Source: JBCCBV01 sp039033855 (GTDB taxonomy: Bacteria; Planctomycetota; Phycisphaerae; Phycisphaerales; Phycisphaeraceae). From it: a stretch of 64,000 bases of DNA. Positions 49,065 to 57,583 of the stretch are shown in pieces. Within the stretch, counting starts at the first letter, position 1; each line of letters opens with the position of its first letter. The stretch is from positions 148,288-212,287 of the forward strand of contig JBCCBV010000003.1 in NCBI GenBank assembly GCA_039033855.1, in the 5' to 3' direction. The notes beneath the pieces are model-generated. The model was not told the DNA's origin. It worked only from the letters and a program-made list of their open reading frames with translations, and made no database searches. The position numbers were made by a program, and so were the translations under genes.

Positions 49065-49889
49065 GTGAACGCTTCGGTGGAGTTCGACCGCTTGCCCGCG
49101 CTGATTGTCTCGGCGCCGTTTGGCAATTACCTGCGCTTCGCCGGCGCCGTGTCGACGCTCGGAACCTTCACCCTCCACAGGCGTGGCGGCTGGCCGGCGC
49201 GGCTTTGGCGGATCGCCCTGACCGTGCGGTACTACCCCAGGCTCGGGGCGTGGGTGAACCGAATCGGCTTGCGCAACCCGGGCATCGGGTTCATCGAGCA
49301 GGCCGTGTCCGCGGGCAAAAAGGATGTGTCCGACGCGCTCGTCAGCGTCCACGGCTTTAACGACGGCGAGTGGCCCGACCTGGTCCGCCGGGCCGCGGCG
49401 CTTGGGCCCCTGGCGGTCGAGTTGAACCTCAGCTGCCCGAACGTCGGCCAGGTCGATCCCGGCTTACCCTGGCTGGAAGACGCCGTGGCGTGCGGGGCGC
49501 CGGTGATCGCCAAGTTGCCGCCGGTGCGCTATCAAGGCCTGGCCGAGCGGTGCCTGACGGCCGGGGTGCGGGCGTTCCACTGCTGCAACACGCTGCCCTC
49601 GCCCGGCGGGGGGATGAGCGGGCGTCCGCTGCTGCCGTTGTCGATCGAATGCGTCAAGTGGATGCGCACGCAGAACGTAAGCGACGGCGCACGGCTGTTT
49701 TTGATTGGCGGCGGGGGCGTGGTGGAGCCGGACGACGTCGATCGTTACGCCGACGCCGGCGCCGACCGCGTGGCCGTGGGCGCCAAGCTGATGCACCCCA
49801 AGTACCTGTGGAGCGACCGCGGGATCGACGCGATCCGGCAGCGCGCTGCGCAGCGGTTCGGCGTGTCGGGCGACACGCACGAAACGTAA
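49065..49889 (+). CDS. Dihydroorotate-dehydrogenase-like flavoprotein
   Basis: 274 residues, somewhat shorter than PyrD (about 305). The FMN/substrate segment VELNLSCPNVGQVD and the phosphate-binding end LFLIGGGGVVEPDDVDRYADAGADRVAVGAKL mark a DHODH-type TIM barrel. The N-terminal NPvxxASG strand of true PyrD is replaced by SAPFGNYLRFAGAVSTLGTFTLHRR, so substrate specificity may differ. GTG start with a TATATT box 6 nt upstream. Not linked to other pyrimidine genes here. Confidence 0.85.
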   Translation: MNASVEFDRLPALIVSAPFGNYLRFAGAVSTLGTFTLHRRGGWPARLWRIALTVRYYPRLGAWVNRIGLRNPGIGFIEQAVSAGKKDVSDALVSVHGFNDGEWPDLVRRAAALGPLAVELNLSCPNVGQVDPGLPWLEDAVACGAPVIAKLPPVRYQGLAERCLTAGVRAFHCCNTLPSPGGGMSGRPLLPLSIECVKWMRTQNVSDGARLFLIGGGGVVEPDDVDRYADAGADRVAVGAKLMHPKYLWSDRGIDAIRQRAAQRFGVSGDTHET

Positions 49890-49912
49890 CGGCATGGCTT
49901 GTCGATTTGGCT

Positions 49913-50944
49913 TCAGACCCGGTCTTTGGGACGCATCGCCCGCTGGACCTGGAAGGCACGGTTGCCCCGGTACTGGGCGATCTTGCCGATGAACTTGCGC
50001 TTGCCCTCGACCTCCAGCGTCAACGGCGCCGACGCCGGTTTTTCGGTCAGCAGCACGTCGCCGATCTGCAGGCCGCGCAAATCTTCCAGCGTGATGCGCG
50101 TGTCGGCCAGGATGCTCGAGACCTCGACCCGCGCCGTTTCGAGCTGGTGTGTCAGCCGTTCGCGCAGGCGTGCGTCCTTTTTGGCCCGCTTGTAGGCGGC
50201 CCAGGTCTGGTTCGAGAGCTTATCGACGACCGGCTCGATCACGTTGTAAGGCACGCACAGGCTCATGGTGCCGGCCCGGCCGCCCATCTTGATCTCGAAG
50301 CCCACGACCACCACCACCTCGTTCGGCGGGACGATCTGGACCAGCGCCGGGTTCGACTCGCTTTCGTCGAGCGCAAAGCCGACCTTCAGCACGCCGGCCC
50401 AGGCCTCGCTCATGGCGGACATGGCGCGCTCGATGATCTTGCCCACCAGCCGCATCTCGATGGCCGTCAGCGGCCGTTGGGGGATGAACAGGTCGGCGTT
50501 CGAGCCGCCGAGCAGCCGGTCGATGACCGGATACACGATCAGCGGGCTGATCTCCAGGCACATGTGGCCTTCGAGCGGGTCGCAGGAAATCAGGTTGAAG
50601 CAGGTGGGGTTCGGCAGCGAGTGCGTGAACTCGCTGAAGGTCATCTGTTCGATGTGGGCGACCTTGACCTCGACGATGGTCCGCAAGAAACCCGACAGCG
50701 CGGCGCCGTAGCTCCGGCTGAAGGTTTCGTGCAGGCCTTCGAGCGCCCGCATCTGGTCTTTGGACACCCGCTCGGGGCGTTTGAAGTCGTACTCGCGGAC
50801 CTCGACCTCGAGCGGCGAAACCCGCCCGCCCCGGTGGCGCGAGAAGATCAGCCCCTCGTCCTGCTCCGGCGCATCGCTTTCGGGGGCGGTTTCGACCGCC
50901 GACAGCAGGGCGTCGATGTCGTTTTGGTTGAGGACCTCGGCCAC
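49913..50944 (-). CDS. fliM: Flagellar motor switch protein FliM
   Basis: 343 residues. FliM forms the C-ring and receives phospho-CheY. The N-terminal CheY-binding segment EVLNQNDIDALLSAV (residues 3-17), the CheC-like middle domain (LSGFLRTIVEVKVAHIEQMTFSEF, IYPVIDRLLGG-type region) and the SpoA/FliN-like C-domain (VEVSSILADTRITLEDLRGLQIGDVLLTEKPASAPLTLEVEGKRKFIGKIAQYRGNRAFQV) are all complete. GTG start with GATAAC 6 nt upstream. It stands alone, away from other flagellar genes. No sigma-54 or sigma-28 promoter was found. Confidence 0.95.
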   Translation of the reverse strand: MAEVLNQNDIDALLSAVETAPESDAPEQDEGLIFSRHRGGRVSPLEVEVREYDFKRPERVSKDQMRALEGLHETFSRSYGAALSGFLRTIVEVKVAHIEQMTFSEFTHSLPNPTCFNLISCDPLEGHMCLEISPLIVYPVIDRLLGGSNADLFIPQRPLTAIEMRLVGKIIERAMSAMSEAWAGVLKVGFALDESESNPALVQIVPPNEVVVVVGFEIKMGGRAGTMSLCVPYNVIEPVVDKLSNQTWAAYKRAKKDARLRERLTHQLETARVEVSSILADTRITLEDLRGLQIGDVLLTEKPASAPLTLEVEGKRKFIGKIAQYRGNRAFQVQRAMRPKDRV

Positions 50945-51019
50945 ACCACGGTTATCGGGCGGCGGGGCACGGCCGCTTCAGTCCGCCCGGCTGACCGCCC
51001 GCGCGGGTAGCCTTCCCGC
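50945..51019. promoter_or_regulatory. Divergent fliM-ridA promoter region
   Basis: Plus strand: TAGCCT (51008-51013) ends exactly 6 nt before the ridA ATG. Minus strand: GATAAC (50951-50956) ends exactly 6 nt before the fliM GTG. -35 elements are poor on both sides and no ribosome binding site is present. Confidence 0.4.
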
Positions 51020-51481
51020 ATGATTCAAGCCCGCCTCGACGAACTTGGTTGGACCCTGCCCGACGCAACCCCGGCCTTGGCGGCGTATCGACCGGCCGTG
51101 CTCGACGGCGTCCACCTCTACGTCAGCGGCCAACTGCCGATGCGCGACGGCCGGCTGACCGCCGAGGGCCCAGTCCCCTCGCCCTGCACCCTCGAATGCG
51201 CCCAGCAAGCGGCCCGGCAGTGCGTCTTGAACGCCCTGGGCGCCGCCCGCGACGCGCTCGACGGCGACCTGGACCGCCTCGAACGGGTGCTCCGCCTCGG
51301 CGTCTTTGTGGCCAGCGAGCCCGGTTTTGCTCAGCAGCACTTGGTCGCCAACGGCGCCAGCGAGGCCTTGGTAGAGCTGCTGGGCGATGCAGGCAGGCAC
51401 GCCCGCGCCGCGGTCGGCGTGCTGGCGCTGCCCCTGGGCGCGTCGGTCGAGGTCGAACTGCTGGCCCGGGTCCGGGCGTAA
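51020..51481 (+). CDS. RidA/YjgF/UK114 family protein
   Basis: 153 residues. RidA proteins deaminate reactive enamine/imine intermediates and form trimers. LYVSGQLPMRDGRL near residue 35 and the signature HARAAVGVLALPLGASVEVELLA, with the substrate-binding Arg, are present. The central ALDGDLDRLERVLRLGVFVASEPGFAQQHLVANGASEALVELLG is typical of the longer YjgF-like/YabJ subgroup. Single gene, divergent from fliM. Confidence 0.92.
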   Translation: MIQARLDELGWTLPDATPALAAYRPAVLDGVHLYVSGQLPMRDGRLTAEGPVPSPCTLECAQQAARQCVLNALGAARDALDGDLDRLERVLRLGVFVASEPGFAQQHLVANGASEALVELLGDAGRHARAAVGVLALPLGASVEVELLARVRA

Positions 51482-51560
51482 CCCCGCTTGGTAACCCGAC
51501 CCCGCGGGGCGTGGGCGGTTGCGGCCGTCATCCGGCCCCTTGACGGGCGATGGCGCTTGC

Positions 51561-51590
51561 TCGACACTTCGTCAGGAAACGGTTTAGAAC
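51561..51590 (+). promoter_or_regulatory. Sigma-70-like promoter of the coiled-coil/BRCT-like gene
   Basis: TCGACA (51561-51566, 5/6 match), 18-nt spacer, TAGAAC (51585-51590). The start site would lie within about 10 nt of the ATG; GGAG at 51596-51599 could serve as the ribosome binding site. Confidence 0.45.
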
Positions 51591-51605
51591 CCAGCGGAGA
51601 TACCG

Positions 51606-52940
51606 ATGGCCAGGGCTCGTAGCGGCGACGGGGGATATTGGGCGGCGATCATTTTGATCGGCGTGCTGTTCGTGCTCAGCACCACCGCGGCGGTGCTGTA
51701 CTACACCAAGGTCGAGGCGGCCGAGCAGGCCGTCGAAGAGGCCGAAACCGAGCTGCGCGAGGTCGTCCGCTCGGGCGACCAGTCCGACCCGGTCTATGAA
51801 GAGGTCCAGGCCGCCGAGGGCGGCGGTTCGGTCGTCTCCAAGCTCTTGGCCGCCTTGGGCGAGTCCGAGCAGCAGGTCGATGCGCTCGAGCAGCAGCTCG
51901 CGACCACCGAAACCGCCCGCGCGTCCTTCGAGATCGCCGCGAGCACCCGCACCACCGAACTGGAGCAGGCCCGGGCCGACTTGGCGAGCGCTCAGCAGAA
52001 CGTGACCAGCCTGCAAACCCAGCTCGCCGAGGCCGAAACCCAGGCCCAGGCCGCGATCACCGCCGCCGTGGCAACCGCCCGCGAAAACCTCCGGGCAGAG
52101 CAGGTCACCGACACCCAGGTCCGCCAATCGATCTCCGACGCCGTCGCCAGCGCCCAGAGCCTGGCCGACGAAGCCTCGGCCGAGGCCTCGCGCCTGCAGA
52201 ATGAGTTGCTTTCGGCCCGATCCCGGGTGCGCGACCTCGAAATCGAGCTGCGCGACCGCACGCCACAGGTACAGCTGACCGAGATGGACGGCGCCATTGC
52301 CGCCGTGCTCGAAGACTCCGACGAGGTCATCATCGACCTGGGCGCCGACGCCCGTGTGCCGCTGGGCCTGAGCTTCCGCGTGTTCAAGCCCAACACCGTG
52401 GTCCGGGTCGACGCCGCGACCGACACGCTCGAGGGCGGCGTCGCGTCGCTCCAGGTCTTCGAGGTGCAGCAGAACACGGCCCGGGCCCGCATCGTCTCGC
52501 GCGACCTGGGCGCCGTGGTCGAGGTCGGCGACGGCATCGCCAACGTCGCTTACGACCCCGACGTGGCGTACCGCTTTTTGGTGTTCGGCGACTTCGACCT
52601 GCCCGGCGTGCCCGACGGCCTGGGTGCCGAACGCGTCCGCGGCCTGATCCGCGATTGGGGGGGCGAGGTCGACCCGCCCATCGACCCCGCCGCCGCGGCG
52701 AACATGCAGCTTTCGTATCAGATCGACTACGTGGTCTTGGGCCCCGAGCCGCCGTTGCCCCGCGCCCTGACCGCCGAAGAGCAGTCCGACGCCGCAGCCG
52801 TCGTGCAAAGGCGTCAGCAACTCCAGTACTACGAGGCGTATCAGCGCGTCCTCAACCAGGCCCGCGAGGCCCGCGTGCCCGTGCTGAACCAAAACCGGTT
52901 CTTGACGCTCATCGGGTATTACAACCGGCAGGGCGGCTGA
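51606..52940 (+). CDS. Membrane-anchored coiled-coil protein with beta domain and BRCT-like tail
   Basis: 444 residues, unrecognised family. Domain order: transmembrane helix (about 11-36, YWAAIILIGVLFVLSTTAAVLYY), long Glu/Ala/Gln coiled coil (about 38-220), beta domain (about 222-320: AVLEDSDEVIIDLGADARVPLGLSFRVFKPN...GDGIANV), then a segment RFLVFGDFDLPGVPD...ERVRGLIRDWGGEVD...IDYVVLG (about 325-380) that reads like a BRCT domain, and a polar C-terminus. The beta domain resembles that of the protein encoded at 6984-7868. Same strand as the acyltransferase that follows. A role in envelope organisation is only a guess. Confidence 0.85.
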   Translation: MARARSGDGGYWAAIILIGVLFVLSTTAAVLYYTKVEAAEQAVEEAETELREVVRSGDQSDPVYEEVQAAEGGGSVVSKLLAALGESEQQVDALEQQLATTETARASFEIAASTRTTELEQARADLASAQQNVTSLQTQLAEAETQAQAAITAAVATARENLRAEQVTDTQVRQSISDAVASAQSLADEASAEASRLQNELLSARSRVRDLEIELRDRTPQVQLTEMDGAIAAVLEDSDEVIIDLGADARVPLGLSFRVFKPNTVVRVDAATDTLEGGVASLQVFEVQQNTARARIVSRDLGAVVEVGDGIANVAYDPDVAYRFLVFGDFDLPGVPDGLGAERVRGLIRDWGGEVDPPIDPAAAANMQLSYQIDYVVLGPEPPLPRALTAEEQSDAAAVVQRRQQLQYYEAYQRVLNQAREARVPVLNQNRFLTLIGYYNRQGG

Positions 52941-53016
52941 CCCGCCGGGGTCCGGCCGCGCCAACCTGCTGGCCTGGCCGATTCGATCCGCTTTCGGCCC
53001 GGCCGGAACGCCAAGC

Positions 53017-54138
53017 ATGGGGCAGAAATCGACGGCCCGTATCTGGGGCGAATACCTCGCGGCCCGCCTGGGCGAGGCGTGTTTGTCGTCGCTCGACCCC
53101 GACCTGAACGTCGAAACCGCCAAGTGGTTCGGCCGGGCGTTCCACGCCATCGACCGCAAGCACGCCCGCCGGGCCGTGGACAACCTCACCCGCACGTTCC
53201 CCGACTGGCCGGTTGACAAGGCCGAGCGCGTGGCCCGCGCCAGCTTCGAGCACTTCGCCCAGCTCGCCGTCGAGGTCTTGCACACCCCGCGGCTGATCCG
53301 CCACCCCGATTGGGCCGACCGCGTCCAGCTCACACACCTGGGCCCGGCGATGGACCTGCTCAACAGCCCCAACCCCGTCATCCTGCTGACCGGGCACATC
53401 GGCAACTGGGAGCTGCTCGGCGGGCTCATGGCCGAGATCGGCTACGACATGGACGCCATCGCCCGGCCGCTGGACAACCCCCGCATCAACGACTGGCTCA
53501 TGGGCGTACGCCAGCGCGGCGGCATGCGCATCATCACCAAGTTCGACGCCAGCGAACGCATGGTCGAAGTCATGGAGCAGGGCGGGGCGCTGGGGTTCAT
53601 CGCCGACCAAAACGCGGGCGACAAGGGCCAGTTCGTGCCGTTCCTCGGACGCATGGCCAGCACGTACAAGTCGATCGGGCTCCTGGCGATCCGCTTCAAC
53701 GCCGCCATCGTCTGCGGCTACGCCCACCGCGTGGCCTCGCCCGCGGGCGAGCGGATGCGCTTCCGCTACGAGCTCGGCGCCACCGACATCATCTACCCCG
53801 AGCAGTGGATCGACCAGCCCGACCCGCTCTACTACGTCACCGCCCGCTATTCGCGGGCGCTCGAGCGCATGGTCCGCCTAAGGCCCGAGCAGTACCTTTG
53901 GATGCACCGGCGGTGGAAGTCGCGCCCCAAGTGGGAACGCCAGGGCAAGCCGATGCCCGCCTCCGCCCGCCGGGCCCTCGAACGTCTGCCTTGGCTCACC
54001 CAAGCCGAGGTCGACGCCCTGGTGCACGACGCCGAGCCCGCCGCCAAGGCAAAACCGCCCCCGGAACCGCCCCCGGAACCGCCCCCGGAACCGCCCCCGA
54101 ACCCGACACCGCCGCCGCAAACCGCGCTGGCCGGCTGA
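53017..54138 (+). CDS. LpxL/HtrB-family lipid A biosynthesis acyltransferase
   Basis: 373 residues. The lysophospholipid acyltransferase core has the Hx4E catalytic motif His127-Glu132 (LLTGHIGNWELLGG), preceded by VDNLTRTFPDWPVDKAERVARASFEHFAQLAVEVL and followed by GFIADQNAGDKGQFVPFLGR. It probably adds a secondary acyl chain to lipid A or a related lipid on the cytoplasmic face. The MHRRWKSRPKWE segment at the C-terminal end of the domain is typical. The last 20 residues are Pro-rich, encoded by a 12-bp tandem repeat. Unlike many LpxL there is no clear N-terminal membrane helix. Confidence 0.9.
   Translation: MGQKSTARIWGEYLAARLGEACLSSLDPDLNVETAKWFGRAFHAIDRKHARRAVDNLTRTFPDWPVDKAERVARASFEHFAQLAVEVLHTPRLIRHPDWADRVQLTHLGPAMDLLNSPNPVILLTGHIGNWELLGGLMAEIGYDMDAIARPLDNPRINDWLMGVRQRGGMRIITKFDASERMVEVMEQGGALGFIADQNAGDKGQFVPFLGRMASTYKSIGLLAIRFNAAIVCGYAHRVASPAGERMRFRYELGATDIIYPEQWIDQPDPLYYVTARYSRALERMVRLRPEQYLWMHRRWKSRPKWERQGKPMPASARRALERLPWLTQAEVDALVHDAEPAAKAKPPPEPPPEPPPEPPPNPTPPPQTALAG
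54055..54102 (+). repeat. 12-bp tandem repeat, four copies
   Basis: Three exact copies of CCGCCCCCGGAA (54055-54066, 54067-54078, 54079-54090) and a fourth with one change at its end (54091-54102). They encode PPPE repeats in the tail of the acyltransferase. Because the unit is a multiple of three, copy-number change would vary tail length without frameshift. Confidence 0.9.
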
Positions 54139-54284
54139 GCCAACCCCTTGACCCCGGCCGCTTCAGGCCCGACCATCCGGTGCCCGCGCGCTAAGGCCGT
54201 AGCGCCTGCTCGTTCTCGCCCATCGCCACCCGCTGAGCCGACCTGCGCCGACCTGAGGCGCCCTTGCAGGACCCCACGCCCGCC

Positions 54285-54692
54285 ATGTCCGACACCGACG
54301 CCGACTACCGCCTGAGCCAGAAGAAGATCCTGGTCGTTGACGACGACCCCGAGGTCCGCGCCGCCATCGACCACGCCCTGCAGGCCGAGGGCGCCCTGAC
54401 CCAAACCTGCGGGGACGGCGCCGCGGCCGTGCGCATCTGCGAGGAAGAGCCCCCCGACCTGGTGCTCCTGGACATGATGCTCCCCAAGCGGTCGGGCTTC
54501 GTCGTGCTCGAGAAAATCAAGCTCGCCGAAGACCCCCCCAAGGTCATCATGGTCACCGCCAACGAGGGCAAACGGCACCAGCAGTACGCCCAGGCCATGG
54601 GGGTGGACGGCTACGTCCTCAAGCCGGTCCGGCTCGACCGCCTGATCGAAGAGGCCGCCGAGGTGCTCGGCCTCACGGGCGAAGACGACTAA
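54285..54692 (+). CDS. Stand-alone response-regulator receiver domain
   Basis: 135 residues, receiver only. Acidic pocket Asp20/Asp21 (ILVVDDDPEV), phosphoacceptor Asp63 (LVLLDMMLPKRSG), Thr91 (IMVTANEG) and Lys113 (YVLKPVRL) are all present, so it should be phosphorylatable. No output domain, as in CheY-like or phosphorelay proteins. No histidine kinase gene is nearby. A TTG 21 nt upstream is an alternative start. The 146-nt gap before it shows nothing convincing. Confidence 0.92.
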   Translation: MSDTDADYRLSQKKILVVDDDPEVRAAIDHALQAEGALTQTCGDGAAAVRICEEEPPDLVLLDMMLPKRSGFVVLEKIKLAEDPPKVIMVTANEGKRHQQYAQAMGVDGYVLKPVRLDRLIEEAAEVLGLTGEDD

Positions 54693-54794
54693 CCCCGCCG
54701 TCGGCACCCCAACCCCGCCCGGCACGAAGCCCCGCCCGCACCCCTGCCGGCAGATGGTCCACAACCCATTCGACGTGATCCACGGCCCCGCGGT

Positions 54795-54800
54795 TAGAAT
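54795..54800 (+). promoter_or_regulatory. -10 box of the secreted two-gene unit, leaderless spacing
   Basis: TAGAAT (5/6 match) ends exactly 6 nt before the ATG at 54807. No ribosome binding site is present between them. Confidence 0.5.
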
Positions 54801-54806
54801 CTTGTC

Positions 54807-56087
54807 ATGAAACGGCACACCCGCATCGCGGAAACCCCGTCGCGCCGCCTCGCCCGCCCGGCCTCGGTCGCCTTGGCGCTGGCCCTGCTGGCCGGCTTTG
54901 ACGCCGGCTCAGCCGCCGCGGACGAGGTCATCGTCGAGCTCAACAACGGGCAAACCCTCGTGGGCGAGCTCGTGCGCGAAGACGCTCAGCAGATCACCGT
55001 GGCCGACGCCGAGACCGGCCGAAACCGCATCCTGCCCCGCTCGTCCATCGCAAGCGTCACGCCCAGGCCGAGCGCCGCGCAGGAGTACGCCCGCCGGTCT
55101 GCCGAGCTCGAACCCGAGGACCTCGACGGCCGATGGAACCTCGCCTACGACATGCACGAGCGCAAGGCCCACGCCCTGGCCCTGCAAGAGCTTGATGCGC
55201 TCGCCCAGCGGTTCCCGCGCGGGCAGAACGCCAGCCACGACCGCATCTATTTTTTACGCGACGCGGTCCGCCAATCGCTCGCCCAAGCGCAGGCACAATC
55301 GGGACCGCGCGGCCAAGACGGCCCGTCGTCCGCCGACCAGGCCCGGACCGCCTCCACACCGGCGTCCAAAACCGACCGCGTGCTGAACGTGGCCGAGCCG
55401 CAGACGCTCACCCCCGAGCAGATCAACCTGCTCAAGGTTTGGGAGCTTCCCGCCGACCTGTCCGACCCCCGGCTGGTGGTGCGCGTCGACCGCCGAACGC
55501 TTGAGACGGTGCTCGACCGGTTCTCCGACTCACTCGACCCGGCGTTGCGCAGCCGGCGGGGCCGGTCCGAGTTCCTCCGCGAGGACGGCTGGAAACACGC
55601 CGAGTTCTTGTTCGAGCTCGAAGCGCGCGACTTCTACAAAGACATCCAGGTCGTCCGCGGGCCCGACACGCTTCAGGAGTTCGCCCGGCGGTTCAACCCC
55701 GGCCACGTCTGCCGGTACTTCGCCCCGCGCTTCGCCAGCGGCCAGACCGGCTTGTTCTTGTTCACCAGCGCCCCGGGGCTCGAAGCGCAGGCGCTCACCA
55801 ACTTCTTGATTCTCTCGCAGGCCAGCACATCGGGCGGTCTGCGGTATATCAACCGCGACGAACCCGCAAAGTCCCTTTTGGTGCAGTGGAGCCTGCCGCG
55901 CGGCGTCGCCGAACTCCCCGCCCCCGACGTGCCGGGCTGGACGCCGGCGTTCTCCGGCCTGGACGACCCCGATTGCGTGCGGCTTGTCGACTGGATCGCC
56001 TCGCTCTACAGCCCTCAACCCGAATACGGCATCGACTACACGCCGCCGGTTTACACCTTGCCGGTCGCGCCCGGAGCCCAGCCATGA
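54807..56087 (+). CDS. Secreted unknown protein with N-terminal small beta-barrel
   Basis: 426 residues. Signal peptide about 1-38 (basic start, SVALALALLAGFDAGSAAADE). The mature N-terminus EVIVELNNGQTLVGELVREDAQQITVADAETGRNRILPRSSIASV has the look of an Sm-like or SH3-like barrel common in secreted planctomycete proteins. A helical segment and a Ser/Ala/Gln linker (about 150-200) follow, then a C-terminal domain of unknown fold (about 205-410) containing FNPGHVCRYFAPRFASGQTGLFLFTSAPGLEAQ and RDEPAKSLLVQWSLPRG. Not recognised. Its TGA overlaps the next ATG, implying joint function. Confidence 0.83.
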   Translation: MKRHTRIAETPSRRLARPASVALALALLAGFDAGSAAADEVIVELNNGQTLVGELVREDAQQITVADAETGRNRILPRSSIASVTPRPSAAQEYARRSAELEPEDLDGRWNLAYDMHERKAHALALQELDALAQRFPRGQNASHDRIYFLRDAVRQSLAQAQAQSGPRGQDGPSSADQARTASTPASKTDRVLNVAEPQTLTPEQINLLKVWELPADLSDPRLVVRVDRRTLETVLDRFSDSLDPALRSRRGRSEFLREDGWKHAEFLFELEARDFYKDIQVVRGPDTLQEFARRFNPGHVCRYFAPRFASGQTGLFLFTSAPGLEAQALTNFLILSQASTSGGLRYINRDEPAKSLLVQWSLPRGVAELPAPDVPGWTPAFSGLDDPDCVRLVDWIASLYSPQPEYGIDYTPPVYTLPVAPGAQP

Positions 56088-57529
56088 CTCTTCTTTTGCG
56101 ATCCGCCCGTCCCGCTGCGCTGTTGCTTTGCGCCGCGGCCCTGACCACCGGCCCCGCTTGCGAGCGTGAGGAAGACCCCCGCGCCCAGCTCACGCAGGCC
56201 GTGGCCGCCTTCGACCGCGCCGCCGCCGGGGGCCCGACCGGCGCCGCCGGTGCGGCCGAGTCCGAGCCCGGCCCCGCCACCGTCGAACACCGGATCGACG
56301 GCGTGGTGTTCGAGGTGCCCGCGCCCCGCCTCGAGGGCTTCACCTACCGCCGGCTTGAGCAACTCGGACAAGCGGCCGACCAGCTCGGCCCGGCGTCCTC
56401 CGGCGTGACGGCGGAAGAAAAGGTCGGCGCCCTCGCTCTTCAGGCTTCCACGCAGACCCGTTGGGTGCGCGCCCTGACCGCCGAGGCGGTGAGCGCCGAC
56501 GCCCGGGCCTTGAACGACCTCGGGGGCCTGGGCAGCGTGCTCGGCCGCGCGCTGGAATCCCACCGTGCCGCCCAGGTCGAAACGCGCACGGCCGGGATCG
56601 ACGGCGTCGAACTCGCCCAGGAAGCCGCCCAGGAAACCGAGCGTGCCCAGCAAGCCGACGAAAAAGCCCGCGCCGCCGACGCCCGGGGCGAAGAGGCCGC
56701 CACCCGCGCCGCCCGATTGCAGTCGCAGGTCGACACGCTCAAGAACCAGGCCCTCGACCTGCGCAACGCCTCGCGCGGGCTCGAGGTCGAAGCCCGTTTC
56801 GACAAACGCGCCCAGGCCGCCGAACTCGAAGCCCAGGCGGTCGGCCTCAAGGCCCGCGCCGACGGGGCGCTGGCCGAAGCCGCCTCCGCCCGTATCCAGG
56901 CCCGGCGATGGTCCGCAGAAGCCGAGGCCTTACGCGGCTTAGTCGAAGCGCTCGAAACCCAGGCCCGCGCCACCGACGCCCGTGCGCAAGCGAGCCGGAG
57001 CAGCGCCCAAGAGTGGACGCGCCGCCGCGACGCCGCCGTCGCTGAACTCGAGCGTTCGGTGCTCCGCAACGCCGCCGCGTGGGAGGTGGGCTGCCAACCG
57101 CTCTTCGACCAAGCCCTTGAGCGTGCCGGACAGGCCGTAGCGCTCGCCGGCGACGCCGAAACCCAAGCCCGCGGCGATAGCGCCGATGTCGCGCTGCTGG
57201 TCAGCCTGTCGGCCCGCTACGCCCGGGCGTCGGCGCTCACCCATCGCGCAGCGGGACAAGCCGCACGGCTGAGCGCGCTCGGCTCGCTGCGTCAACCGCT
57301 CGACGCCATCGGGGCCCGCGCCCCGGCGGTCGACGGGCGCATCTCCGTCCTGCGCGAAGCGCTCGCGGCTTCGGCCACCCGCGCCGATCAGGAAGTGTCC
57401 GCGGCGCTCGACACCGCCGCCGAGGCCGCCGAGGCGTTCAACTCCGAATCGGAAGAAGGCGTCCTCGTCGCCCAGACCACCGCCGGGCTCGAACGGCTCC
57501 GGGGTTTGGTCCAGGCCGTGAAGCCCTGA
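56084..57529 (+). CDS. Exported Ala-rich coiled-coil protein
   Basis: 481 residues. An N-terminal export signal ends LTTGPACERE; the cysteine at 26 may be lipidated, although the lipobox is poor. From about residue 170 nearly the whole chain is Ala/Glu/Arg/Gln-rich heptad sequence (ETERAQQADEKARAADARGEEAATRAARLQSQVDTLKNQALDL), predicting an extended coiled coil of some 250 residues. No enzymatic motif. Start overlaps the upstream secreted gene as ATGA. Possibly a periplasmic scaffold. Ends tail-to-tail with rpoN. Confidence 0.82.
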   Translation: MTLLLRSARPAALLLCAAALTTGPACEREEDPRAQLTQAVAAFDRAAAGGPTGAAGAAESEPGPATVEHRIDGVVFEVPAPRLEGFTYRRLEQLGQAADQLGPASSGVTAEEKVGALALQASTQTRWVRALTAEAVSADARALNDLGGLGSVLGRALESHRAAQVETRTAGIDGVELAQEAAQETERAQQADEKARAADARGEEAATRAARLQSQVDTLKNQALDLRNASRGLEVEARFDKRAQAAELEAQAVGLKARADGALAEAASARIQARRWSAEAEALRGLVEALETQARATDARAQASRSSAQEWTRRRDAAVAELERSVLRNAAAWEVGCQPLFDQALERAGQAVALAGDAETQARGDSADVALLVSLSARYARASALTHRAAGQAARLSALGSLRQPLDAIGARAPAVDGRISVLREALAASATRADQEVSAALDTAAEAAEAFNSESEEGVLVAQTTAGLERLRGLVQAVKP

Positions 57530-57583
57530 GACGATCTGGGCCAGCCCGCTGAGGCGTCCGGGTTTCGGTACATACGGCCGGGC

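Noticed and set aside
50945..51019. Sigma-54 or sigma-28 promoter for fliM
   Set aside because: No TGGCAC-N5-TTGC or flagellar sigma-28 pattern is present; only the GATAAC box fits.
57530..57583. Possible bidirectional terminator between the coiled-coil gene and rpoN
   Set aside because: Only short imperfect GC stems and no T-run on either strand.
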